A stretch of 23,759 bases of DNA from Flavobacteriales bacterium UBA5692 (GTDB taxonomy: Bacteria; Bacteroidota; Bacteroidia; Flavobacteriales_D; Sanyastnellaceae): NCBI GenBank assembly GCA_002420235.1, contig DIHQ01000007.1, positions 1 to 23,759 of the forward strand, given 5' to 3'. Shown piece after piece: positions 7,358-15,877 of this stretch (position 1 is the first letter of the stretch; each line of letters starts with the position of its first letter). The translations under genes and the position numbers were made by a program. The notes below the pieces were generated by a model that did not search any database, had not been told where the DNA came from, and saw only the letters and a list, made by a program, of their open reading frames with translations.

Positions 7358-9559
7358 ATGCTCAAATGGATTCTCCTATTCCTTACCGTCGCACTCAACC
7401 TCTGCCAAAGTGCTGCCCAAAACATAGCCCAAGTCGACCGCCAAGCGCTCAACGAGTTGGAAGCTTTGGCTATTGCCCATCCGGAAATCAAAGACTTTCT
7501 GGAGGTCAGCAAAGCCTACCCGGTCGCCGAGGTCGATGGTCGGGCTACGGTTGGTTTTATTGGTCATCTTTCGGATGGCATTTCTGAACCCGCGTGGTTG
7601 GCATGGTGTGACGCACATCCCGAGGTAACTGCTGGTGCTGTGCGAGCGAGTATTGCTTCATTTCGCATTCATGCCCATGCGTTGGACGTGCTGGCTTTTC
7701 TTCCAATGGATTTAGTGGAATTGGCTTCACGAGCGGTCCCTCACCTCAACAAGGTTCGCTACGGAACACGGGTCGATAGCGTTCATGCTGGGTTCAATCT
7801 ACCACAACCATACCACGGAGAAGAGGTGCTCATCGGGGTTCTGGATTGGGGCTTCGACTACACCCATCCCATGTTTTACGACACCACCTTAACATCGACC
7901 CGCATCCGGGCCGTTTGGGACCAGTACCGCCAAGCAGGTCCTGCTCCGGAACCATTCGGTTACGGCACAGCAATACAGACAGCGACGGAATTCGTGCAGT
8001 TGGGAAGCGACACCTCCAATGTTTACGGGTATTCCACCCACGGCACCCACGTTGCAGGCATCGCGGGAGGCAGCGGCGCGGGGATTGGGCTGAAAGGTAT
8101 GGCGCCCGCCGCTGAATTCCTCTTTGTCACCTTGATGGTCGACGAAGCGGCTGCACTGGATGCGTTCGCATGGATGCAGGACATTGCTGAAGCTGATGGG
8201 AGACGATTGGTGATCAACAACAGTTGGGGCCTTCCGCAATGGGGCACTCCGGACGGGAGTGCATTGAGCAGTCAGTTCATCGATGCTCTATCTGCGGAGG
8301 GAGTAGTTTTTGTTAGCTCGAACGGTAACAATGGCGATGTGGATTTTCATTTGGATCACACGTTCAATGCCCCTGGCGATACAGTTCGCTCCAGGATCAA
8401 GTTCTATCCGCTGTCCGCCAACCCCAATGCCTGGGGACAAAATGTGACATTATGGGGCGAATCCGGAGAATCTTTTGAAATGGGGTTCGCTTGCACGATT
8501 GGATTATCGACGCTCGTTGGAGAAAGCCCCCTGTTCAATACCGCAGACGGCCCCATGCTCTTGGATACCACCTTGGTCATCAACAATGACACGCTCTTGT
8601 ATGATGTAGTGATGGAACCTTCCCACCCAGCGAATGGCCGTCCTTTCATGCAGATGCGCATTCATAAGGGCAGCGCAAACGTCGCTGTCTCCATGAGGTT
8701 GACAGCTGAAAGCGGACGTGTCCATGCTTGGAACCATACGCACCTCACCAACGATGTCGGCAACTGGGGCCAAGATTTCCAGGCGTTTCAGTCTGGTTGG
8801 CTTGCGGGCAACCCCTCTTACGGCGTTCAACAACCCGCGTGTAGCCACAGCGTCATTGCTGTCGGAGCATACAGCTCTGAATTCCTGAGCCCCACGGGCA
8901 CTGAGATTGGTGGCGCAGTGGCCAATTTCTCGAGCTACGGCCCCACCCTTGATGAGCGCCTGAAGCCGAACGTATCAGCACCAGGTGTGAGCGTGGAGTC
9001 CTCCTTAAGTTCCTTCCGTGATGGCTCATACAGCATCACAAGCACCACTGAATTCGACGGCATCTCCTATGATTTCGCTCGGCTCTCTGGCACCAGCATG
9101 AGCAGTCCGGCCACCGCAGGCTTGGTGGCGTTGATGCTGGAAGCTAATCCTACGCTAACCTCTTCAGACGTGCGTTCTATTTTGGAATCAACCGCGCGTC
9201 AAGATGATAACACGGGTGAGCTGCCTGCAACGGGCAACTTCGTATGGGGCCATGGAAAAGTAACAGCGACGGCAGCAGTTTTGGCTGCAATCAGCTGGGA
9301 TTCTAGCCTCGGCACACCAATGCATCAAGGTGTTTCCGTTTCTGTCTATCCGAATCCAGTTGGTGCGGAGTTCCGGCTCGAAGGCATTAAATGGGAAAAG
9401 TTTGCTTGGGACGTTTACAATGCGAAAGGACAGTGGCAGCAATCAGGAACAACCCGTGATTCCGAGAGCATCGATGCATCGCACTTGGCTGCGGGGGTAT
9501 ACATCTTGCGCATCCATACGAACGGTGCAACCAGAGCAGTGCGCTTTTTGAAACAATGA
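7358..9559 (+). CDS. Secreted subtilisin-like serine protease (S8) with T9SS sorting domain
   Basis: Predicted extracellular or surface protease. I choose the ATG at 7358 (733 residues) because it opens a clean signal peptide, MLKWILLFLTVALNLC followed by QSAAQ; an upstream in-frame TTG (7313) and ATG (7334) would add a charged extension. Catalytic residues in this numbering: D163 in GVLDWGFDYTHP, H228 in STHGTHVAGIAGG, oxyanion N324 in SSNGNNG, and S580 in LSGTSMSSPATAG. A long insertion between N324 and S580 contains a beta-rich segment, common in this family. A C-terminal domain from about 661 (VYPNP motif, then GVYILRI, basic end) is a type A T9SS signal, so export is Sec then T9SS. It lies just after hemL with no terminator seen between them. 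Confidence 0.9.
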   Translation: MLKWILLFLTVALNLCQSAAQNIAQVDRQALNELEALAIAHPEIKDFLEVSKAYPVAEVDGRATVGFIGHLSDGISEPAWLAWCDAHPEVTAGAVRASIASFRIHAHALDVLAFLPMDLVELASRAVPHLNKVRYGTRVDSVHAGFNLPQPYHGEEVLIGVLDWGFDYTHPMFYDTTLTSTRIRAVWDQYRQAGPAPEPFGYGTAIQTATEFVQLGSDTSNVYGYSTHGTHVAGIAGGSGAGIGLKGMAPAAEFLFVTLMVDEAAALDAFAWMQDIAEADGRRLVINNSWGLPQWGTPDGSALSSQFIDALSAEGVVFVSSNGNNGDVDFHLDHTFNAPGDTVRSRIKFYPLSANPNAWGQNVTLWGESGESFEMGFACTIGLSTLVGESPLFNTADGPMLLDTTLVINNDTLLYDVVMEPSHPANGRPFMQMRIHKGSANVAVSMRLTAESGRVHAWNHTHLTNDVGNWGQDFQAFQSGWLAGNPSYGVQQPACSHSVIAVGAYSSEFLSPTGTEIGGAVANFSSYGPTLDERLKPNVSAPGVSVESSLSSFRDGSYSITSTTEFDGISYDFARLSGTSMSSPATAGLVALMLEANPTLTSSDVRSILESTARQDDNTGELPATGNFVWGHGKVTATAAVLAAISWDSSLGTPMHQGVSVSVYPNPVGAEFRLEGIKWEKFAWDVYNAKGQWQQSGTTRDSESIDASHLAAGVYILRIHTNGATRAVRFLKQ

Positions 9560-9583
9560 AGCGCCGCGACGGCTTTTATTGCT

Positions 9584-10642
9584 GTGAACAACAAGCTCAT
9601 CTCGAAGAAGAAAGTGCCCTTCCCGGTCACACCGTTGTTACAGCGTTACCTCGACACGCACGGCCGATCTATCGAAATTCCAGTAGCGTACGACGACCTC
9701 CTGCGTTTTGAGGGCAGCGTCCCTATTTTGGATGGCAATGACAACGATACGCTGTGGGTCGATTGTATGTACAGTTCCTCCGAAAGTGACGAACTCATCC
9801 TCAATCTCAAACGCCTTTACTCCATCCTGCATGCCGATGGCAGCGACTCCATCCTGCCGTTCATCACGGTGGACAGCATCGCGTTTTGCACCTTTGGCAA
9901 CACCAAGCCTTTCCGGGTGAAAGTCCGGAACGTCATCAACGACAACTACATTTTCCTCTACATCAAGAAATGCGATGCGTCCCGAATCTATGGACTGGAA
10001 TTGGAACAGCTCTTGTCGCCGAACCGCATCAATTTCCTTGTTTACAGAAATACACTCATCGAAGAGCACATCGTAGGCATTCCTGGCGATGTGTTTATTG
10101 AACAACGGCTCGCGTCCCTGTCCATGCAGGACAAACGTGCGCTCGCCAAAGAGTACATCAAATTCAACGAGCGCTGCTTCCTCCGTTTGCTGGGCGACAT
10201 GCGATCGTACAACTACGTGGTAGTCATTACGCAGGATTTTGACCGAATCCAATACCGCCTGCGCGCCATCGATTTCGATCAGCAGAGTTACGAAGGGGAT
10301 GCACGGGTTTACAAACCGGAATGCCTTCCCGAAAACAAGGTCCTAACAGGCATGACGCGCGATGTGCTCCTTAAGGAGTCTGTTGACCAATATGTCAAAG
10401 AGGAGCGCTCGTTGCTTGCCAAACGCGCCGCGAGCGAGAGCCACCGCCTTCGAGATTTGCTAATCTGTATGAAGGAAGACCAGATTTCCGTGGAAGGTAA
10501 AATAGATGAGCTCAAAAGCGAGTTGTTCGACCTGACCGCAGATGTCAACTTCAAGAAGGCGACCAATATGGGAGCTGTCCTGCAGGCGGCATTGGACTTT
10601 GTTCGTCGCAACTATAAAAGTGAAAATCCATTTATTCGCTGA
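9584..10642 (+). CDS. Conserved protein of unknown function with protein-kinase-like motifs
   Basis: 352 residues from a GTG at 9584; the next in-frame ATG is 61 codons downstream and would remove what looks like folded sequence. No signal peptide or membrane segment, so cytoplasmic. I recognise it only as resembling a Bacteroidota-wide hypothetical family, and that is from memory. Motifs suggest a kinase-like fold: a lysine-bearing strand YIFLYIKKCDASRIYGLELE (K128/K129, then acidic E139/E141), LLGDMRSYNYVV at 202-213 with D205 and N210 spaced as in the GDxxxxN catalytic loop, and RAIDFDQQSYEG at 227-238 in place of DFG. The C-terminus is helical and charged. It starts 24 bases after the protease stop, so probably shares its transcript. 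Function unproven; the kinase reading is inference. Confidence 0.75.
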   Translation: MNNKLISKKKVPFPVTPLLQRYLDTHGRSIEIPVAYDDLLRFEGSVPILDGNDNDTLWVDCMYSSSESDELILNLKRLYSILHADGSDSILPFITVDSIAFCTFGNTKPFRVKVRNVINDNYIFLYIKKCDASRIYGLELEQLLSPNRINFLVYRNTLIEEHIVGIPGDVFIEQRLASLSMQDKRALAKEYIKFNERCFLRLLGDMRSYNYVVVITQDFDRIQYRLRAIDFDQQSYEGDARVYKPECLPENKVLTGMTRDVLLKESVDQYVKEERSLLAKRAASESHRLRDLLICMKEDQISVEGKIDELKSELFDLTADVNFKKATNMGAVLQAALDFVRRNYKSENPFIR

Positions 10643-10651
10643 CGATCAGCG
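10637..10651. repeat. Hairpin spanning two convergent stop codons
   Basis: CGCTGA-CGA-TCAGCG is a perfect 6-base stem with a 3-base loop. It contains the TGA of the plus-strand gene (10640-10642) and the TGA of the minus-strand gene (10646-10648 read in reverse). No T-tract follows on either strand, so it is not a standard intrinsic terminator, but it is the only structure between the two genes. Confidence 0.4.
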
Positions 10652-11860
10652 CACCACCCACCTTACACTTCGCGTCACCTCGCCCTGCGACAGTTGAACG
10701 ATGTATAGTCCCGGCGCCAGGTTATGCCGGATTGAAATGACTGCGTCAGTGGACCTGCGGTTGATGACCTGGCGCTGCACTTCGTTTCCAATCATGTTGT
10801 AAACTGCCAGCTCAAGTTGTCCTTGGAACGGCCCTTTCCACTCCACTTGAACCACATCTCCCGAAGAAGGGTTGGGATAAACCCGAGGCATTGTGATGAA
10901 CTGCTCAGATTCGCCAATGAGCGAAACACTGCCCGGGCCTTCTGAAAAAACCTGAATGGAGAACCCGTCTTGCAGTCCATTGATCCAGCCCAGTGAGTCC
11001 ACGCTTAACGTCGTGCAAAAGGTCTCCGAACAATCCGTCTCCTCGTTGCTCACCGTCAAGCATAAGACATAAGGACCGTCGGTTTCGTACTGCCAAGTCG
11101 GCAAGGGGTCCTCACTGCTTCCTTCGTCACCAAATTCCCAGAGGTAATCGTTGTCCTCGTTGTAGTCCATCAGGAACACAAACAGCTCATTCGCGATTAA
11201 GACCGAATCCTCTCCGAAAGCTTGCATGACAATAAATTGTGCATTGCAATCGCCTTCTTCCTCTTCCGCAACCTGCCACCACGACCAGTCCGCTGTCTCG
11301 AGCCATTCGGCCAAATCATCGCACGCCTCCTCATCACCGGCCTGACATGCTATCAGGCTTTCAAGCAAACCACAATACCACCACGAATCGTTGGTAGTCA
11401 CGTCTACGCATAAGCTATCAAGGTAATTAGCAAGCGCATCTTCATCCAGCTCTTCCCATGGGACATCGTCCTCCTCTTCTTCCGATTCGCAGGGTACCAT
11501 GGTTAGGTATGCATTGTACCAGTAGCTGTTAAGCTGATTGATCGACGTGTCTAATTGAGCGCTTACCGTCACCGTGGCATCCGGTACATTGCAATCTGCA
11601 ATTGTCACTGTCACCTCAGGTTCTACGGGGTAATTGGGGCCCACCAAGGGCATAACAATGTAGCCCGAATCACCAATAAACCAAGTGGAAAAGACCCCTT
11701 CCCCCCACATTTCCACCTCGGTGGCTTCAACATCCACGAACAGGGTGTCATCTTCTGCAGCCCCTTCAACGGTGTAATGCAACAGGAAGATGTGTTCTGA
11801 ATCTTGTGCAGACGTCAAAACGACGACGGCAACAAAAAGAAGTGTGAGGTAAATCTTCAT
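10646..11860 (-). CDS. Secreted acidic PKD-domain protein with T9SS sorting domain
   Basis: 404 residues. Signal peptide MKIYLTLLFVAVVVLTSAQ. The middle is strikingly acidic (for example CESEEEEDD at 124-132 and EEEEGD near 199-204) and rich in tryptophan and cysteine. A PKD-like domain sits at about 205-287, recognised by YLWEFGDEGSSEDP and GPYVLCLTVSN. The C-terminal T9SS type A domain starts at about 326 (RVYPNPSSGD, then APGLYIVQLSQGE and a basic end). No catalytic motif is visible, so it is probably a binding or structural surface protein. It is convergent with the gene ending at 10642, with only 3 bases between. It lies downstream of the large metalloprotease on the same strand, but a gap of 206 bases makes cotranscription uncertain. 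Confidence 0.8.
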   Translation of the reverse strand: MKIYLTLLFVAVVVLTSAQDSEHIFLLHYTVEGAAEDDTLFVDVEATEVEMWGEGVFSTWFIGDSGYIVMPLVGPNYPVEPEVTVTIADCNVPDATVTVSAQLDTSINQLNSYWYNAYLTMVPCESEEEEDDVPWEELDEDALANYLDSLCVDVTTNDSWWYCGLLESLIACQAGDEEACDDLAEWLETADWSWWQVAEEEEGDCNAQFIVMQAFGEDSVLIANELFVFLMDYNEDNDYLWEFGDEGSSEDPLPTWQYETDGPYVLCLTVSNEETDCSETFCTTLSVDSLGWINGLQDGFSIQVFSEGPGSVSLIGESEQFITMPRVYPNPSSGDVVQVEWKGPFQGQLELAVYNMIGNEVQRQVINRRSTDAVISIRHNLAPGLYIVQLSQGEVTRSVRWVVR

Positions 11861-12066
11861 GAGGTTATGGGTAGTGGGGCATTAAAGGGAACCTACAAAC
11901 AAAGTAGAAGGTTGCACGAATCACGGGCGTAAATGACAACAACTAAGATAGGCAATCCAATTGAGGTGAATCTTCGGCCGCCGCTTCGAGTGAGGCTATC
12001 GTTCGCGCGATGAACATCGCCACCCATTCAATTCCATGATGCAACGAGTACACGAGCTATCCACTA

Positions 12067-15000
12067 TTATTCAATGACTAAACGTTTGATATAGCGGCCC
12101 GCAGATCCTTCGAGCACAATGATATAAAGCCCTGAAGCGGAGGTAACATCAATCAAAACCGATCCATTGTTATCAACCAATCCGGTAGAAACACACTGAC
12201 CAGAAGCAGCAAAAATGGACCACCGATCAAGCTCCATGAATGGATGCCACTGGACCTCGAAAGTGCCTTGGTTGGGATTGGGAATCGTGCGGATTTCGAT
12301 AGGACTAGACGCATCAATTACCAACCCGATACCTTCACCACAACCAGAGACAATTAAAGTATCCATCGCCGCACAAGGTGTGGCCGCACTTACTACGTAT
12401 GTTCCAGCCTCAAATGCAGTGTAAAAAGGTCCAGTCGTGCCGTCTTGCCAGACGTAATCGTTGTATCCGACACCCGCATCCAAAACCATCACTTCCCCAT
12501 CACACAACAAGACATCCGGTCCCAAATCAATTGGCATCACCGTGGTCGCCAGCACTTCCACCTCATCGGTAGCTAGACACACATCTGTTTCAACGGTAAC
12601 CGAGTACACGCCAGGTTCAGCAACAGACAACGTTTGGGAATTCTCTCCTGAACTCCACTCATAACTTAAGAAACCAGGACCGGCATCCAGCGTGTAGGTC
12701 GCTCCTTCTTCACATAATCCAAAATCTGTTCCTAAGTCCAACCCCACGTCAGAGGATACTTGTATCTCCATCATCCCCGTTACAACACCACATTCCGTCT
12801 GCATCATTGCCGTAACGTTTACCACTCCAGCCGCCGGAAAGTCAATTATGATTTCACCATTGACCAACTCCGTGTAAGCAGCTCCCTCCACCGACCACTC
12901 TACCGTTCCTTGCAAACAATTACTACCATAAACACTGTAAGTCCCGGGCGAACCAGCGCAAGCGGAGGATGCTCCTTCCAAAAACAAGGATTCGCCGAAA
13001 ATGTATCGATGAAAGTAGTTTCCAAAACTGTTAATTAGAGTTTGAAAATTGGCAAAATCAGGCTCAAAAATCACCTGCCCTGCTGGTAGATTGGATCCAA
13101 CGATACGAGCAATGTCTCCGCCAAATGCATTTTCAACATAAATGTTTCCATCTGGCGCTCGTTGCGGGTAAAAATAAACGATTCCACTCGGTTCGTTCAC
13201 AAGTGATGCTTCTGCCATTGGATCTGAAGCATCCAAATTCGCGAGATCTACTTGAAAAACACTAGTCCCAAACTCCCCTTCGAACAAGTACAGGTATTGA
13301 CCGCTACCACTGAATTCCCAACCAACCAAGTTGCTCAAGCCAAAGTCCACGGATACTGACAGTGTTCCAGAGGCCGCATCAAAATCCATCAGGTAATTCC
13401 CATGCATAATGCGGTCGCCTTTGGCAGTTGGGGTCAATGGCAACGTGAAAAAGACGTCCTGAGAAACATTGGAAACTATCGGCTCTAACGCAATTCCATC
13501 TTGGGTCACTAACCACGCCAAATAGCGGCTTTCCAATTGGTCATATGTTATGAGCCAAAAGTCTATGAGGTTGCAATGGCGCACACAAGTTAACGCCTCC
13601 TGTCCGTAGGTTCCCAAATATTCATTCTTCAGGGTTACATCCCCCATTCCGTCATCCAGCGTCTCATCAATCAAAGAGTAGTATAGACCCCCCTCTGAAA
13701 CATCCTCCGGCAGGGAAGAGTGGAAAACAAAGCACTCAGAGGGGATGCCCGGTCGCTGGACAATTATTGATCCGTAATGACTTGACGTATTACCGAGAAG
13801 GTCACTTCCGTTGGGCATTACCTGATAGTTGCGATTGAGTAGCTCTGTGCCTGTGCACAAAAACAGAATATCGCCTGCAGCATCGCACAACGTGGTTTTG
13901 CAGTGATCAGCATTGGGGGGCAGATTGTTCTCAAGAATCGGTGCCGGCGGATCAATGTTGAAGTCCAAGCCAAACGCCGACCCAAAAGAATTGAAGAAGA
14001 GCCATTGGTCCGCTTCATTGCCCGAGGCACAAGTTCCGACGGATACATTTAAAGGTGTAGACCAATCTGAGCACGTTGGTCCTTCGGCGAACAATTGCAC
14101 CGTATATGCCCCTGATGCTTCGAATTCAAATACAGGATTTTCTTCATTTGAAACGAACTCACCGTCTATGTACCAGGCAAAATTTGTCGCTCCAGTTGTG
14201 GTATTCTCCAACTCGAGGGAGCCGCCCGCTTCGAATTGAACAGGACCACTCGTAAAAGAAGCTACAACTGGACATGAAACCATCACATCAAACACAACCG
14301 TTTCAATGCATCCCGGCTCCTCTCCAGTCATGACCACCGCTACGTTGTATTCGCCCTGTTCTTCCGGGGTAAATACAAAATCCATTGACTCAGTTTGCGA
14401 AGATCCGTTAACCAGCCACTCGAAAGAAACCACATTAGCGGAGGCATTTGAAAACACAATGGTCCCTCCAACTTCAATTTCCAATTGAGTAGTGGTGATT
14501 GCCACTTCTATCGGCAACTCGCACGGACCGGTGCAACGGTCCCCATCTAGTAGGGACTGACGCACCTCCAAAAGTGTGGCGTGCATTCGGTCGGCCTGAC
14601 CTTGCGTAAACCTTTCAAAGCACGCCAAGTTGGCGTAATCCATGAAGTTTGTCTGCATGTCTAGTTGGTCTCCCAAGCCACCAAGCGCTACGCTCCTGTA
14701 GGGATTATTGATACTTGAATCTTCGGTATCCGTCGTACAACTGTTCGTGCCATCGAAACACAGGGTATTGAAGGCCGCAGCATCTGGTGGTGTGTCGCAG
14801 ACAAGGTCGCCCGAAGTAAGACAATCAACATTTGGGCAGCCCCCTTGAAAAGTATGATACAATCCGAGGTAATGGCCAACCTCGTGAGCGACAACAGCAG
14901 TAGCTGATTCAGAAGCACCCATAGCTGTTGACTCCACAACGATACCATCCAATGGATTGCCGTGCATGTTAGGGAATGTCGCAAAACCCACCACTCCATC

Positions 15001-15510
15001 ATTATCCGCTTCCCGTGTAATCTCATGGACCACCCAAATATTCAAATACTGTTCTCCATTCCAGTGGCTCAACGCTTTCAATTCAGACTCCTGAGATGGA
15101 ACCAAAACATCGGTCAAATCAGAAACTGTACGCTTAATCCCTGAGGTAAATTCACCATTTGGATTCTTTGCGGCCAAACAAAATTGAATGCCCGTATTGA
15201 TGCCGAGTTCATTTTGGTAATAGCCGTTGTTCGAAAATGCATCGTTCAGAAAACCGATTGCATCGAGTACAAAGGAGTCGTCTATGTTTTCAGGCCCGTT
15301 GTTATGGACGATGTGAACAACCACCGGTACTGTTAGAACTTCTCCCGTGCGCTCGAATTCTCCAATGAGCCAATCGTGAATCCGGGCATTGCAGGCGGAT
15401 TCATGGCTGCGGTGCAAGACTTGCATGTCATCAAAACCACAAAAATTTTGAGCAAATCCGCCGGTGATCACGCACAACATAACGATCAAGAAAGTAAAGT
15501 TCAATTTCAT
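12067..15510 (-). CDS. Pappalysin-like zinc metalloprotease (M43) with Ig/PKD and propeller-like modules and T9SS tail
   Basis: 1147 residues with a signal peptide (MKLNFTFLIVMLCVITGGFA). The catalytic domain spans about 60-320: zinc motif HEVGHYLGLYH at 209-219 (H209, E210, H213, H219), the M43-typical SGDLVCDTPPDA near 233-244, and the Met-turn NFMDY with M290. Two Ig/PKD-like repeats follow at about 330-410 and 413-491. A segment at about 500-880 (start DQWLFFNSFGSAFGLDFN, then NRNYQVMPNGSDLLGN) resembles a propeller-like region known from other Bacteroidota secreted proteins. Next come two related modules beginning LDLGTDFGLC and IDLGPDVLLC, then a T9SS sorting domain from about 1070 (IPNPNQGTFEV). 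Likely a cell-surface or released protease; its substrate is unknown. Confidence 0.88.
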   Translation of the reverse strand: MKLNFTFLIVMLCVITGGFAQNFCGFDDMQVLHRSHESACNARIHDWLIGEFERTGEVLTVPVVVHIVHNNGPENIDDSFVLDAIGFLNDAFSNNGYYQNELGINTGIQFCLAAKNPNGEFTSGIKRTVSDLTDVLVPSQESELKALSHWNGEQYLNIWVVHEITREADNDGVVGFATFPNMHGNPLDGIVVESTAMGASESATAVVAHEVGHYLGLYHTFQGGCPNVDCLTSGDLVCDTPPDAAAFNTLCFDGTNSCTTDTEDSSINNPYRSVALGGLGDQLDMQTNFMDYANLACFERFTQGQADRMHATLLEVRQSLLDGDRCTGPCELPIEVAITTTQLEIEVGGTIVFSNASANVVSFEWLVNGSSQTESMDFVFTPEEQGEYNVAVVMTGEEPGCIETVVFDVMVSCPVVASFTSGPVQFEAGGSLELENTTTGATNFAWYIDGEFVSNEENPVFEFEASGAYTVQLFAEGPTCSDWSTPLNVSVGTCASGNEADQWLFFNSFGSAFGLDFNIDPPAPILENNLPPNADHCKTTLCDAAGDILFLCTGTELLNRNYQVMPNGSDLLGNTSSHYGSIIVQRPGIPSECFVFHSSLPEDVSEGGLYYSLIDETLDDGMGDVTLKNEYLGTYGQEALTCVRHCNLIDFWLITYDQLESRYLAWLVTQDGIALEPIVSNVSQDVFFTLPLTPTAKGDRIMHGNYLMDFDAASGTLSVSVDFGLSNLVGWEFSGSGQYLYLFEGEFGTSVFQVDLANLDASDPMAEASLVNEPSGIVYFYPQRAPDGNIYVENAFGGDIARIVGSNLPAGQVIFEPDFANFQTLINSFGNYFHRYIFGESLFLEGASSACAGSPGTYSVYGSNCLQGTVEWSVEGAAYTELVNGEIIIDFPAAGVVNVTAMMQTECGVVTGMMEIQVSSDVGLDLGTDFGLCEEGATYTLDAGPGFLSYEWSSGENSQTLSVAEPGVYSVTVETDVCLATDEVEVLATTVMPIDLGPDVLLCDGEVMVLDAGVGYNDYVWQDGTTGPFYTAFEAGTYVVSAATPCAAMDTLIVSGCGEGIGLVIDASSPIEIRTIPNPNQGTFEVQWHPFMELDRWSIFAASGQCVSTGLVDNNGSVLIDVTSASGLYIIVLEGSAGRYIKRLVIE

Positions 15511-15596
15511 GGAGTCACGTGTGAATCAATCGGGCTTTTATATTTAACACGCCGTATCGCGAGAAGTTGCTCGAAACAACACTTAATCGCTTACTT

Positions 15597-15621
15597 ATCG
15601 ACTCGATAAAAGTGAGTCGAT
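15597..15621. repeat. 8-base inverted repeat upstream of the metalloprotease gene
   Basis: ATCGACTC, 9-base AT-rich spacer, GAGTCGAT: perfect arms, centred about 99 bases upstream of the metalloprotease ATG. It may be an operator or a transcript hairpin; there is no strong T-tract, so a terminator role is weak. Confidence 0.4.
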
Positions 15622-15794
15622 TTGTTACGGTCAAGGCAAAAAAATCGCGTTAAGAGCTAGGCTTCTTTTCGGCCAAATTCATCATCCCAGCAGCTGAAAA
15701 TAAAACTAGGGTTCTCTGCATCATGGGGTTCAAAAAACAGCAGCTATGAGCAAGTTTTTTGAGCTAGCCCGCAGCAAAGTCCGAGATAAAAACA

Positions 15795-15829
15795 AAAATC
15801 CTCATCACCATTGCTGGGACGAGGATTTT
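15795..15829 (-). terminator. Rho-independent terminator of the lipoprotein gene
   Basis: Arms AAAATCCTC (15795-15803) and GAGGATTTT (15821-15829) are perfectly complementary over 9 bases, with a 17-base loop containing a further CCA/TGG pairing. Read on the minus strand, the stem runs into a T-rich tail (TTTTTGTTTTTATC). It lies 49 bases beyond the stop of the 15878-16405 gene. Confidence 0.8.
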
Positions 15830-15877
15830 ATTCGTAGCCTAGTAAAGGCACGTTAAAAAGATGGTTTCGACCTATCT

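Larger units (their letters stand above)
15511..15877. other. Intergenic region upstream of the metalloprotease
   Basis: These 367 bases carry the promoter of the metalloprotease at the left end and the terminator of the lipoprotein gene at the right end. An 8-base inverted repeat lies between them. No convincing TAnnTTTG box and no coding frame were found. Confidence 0.5.
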
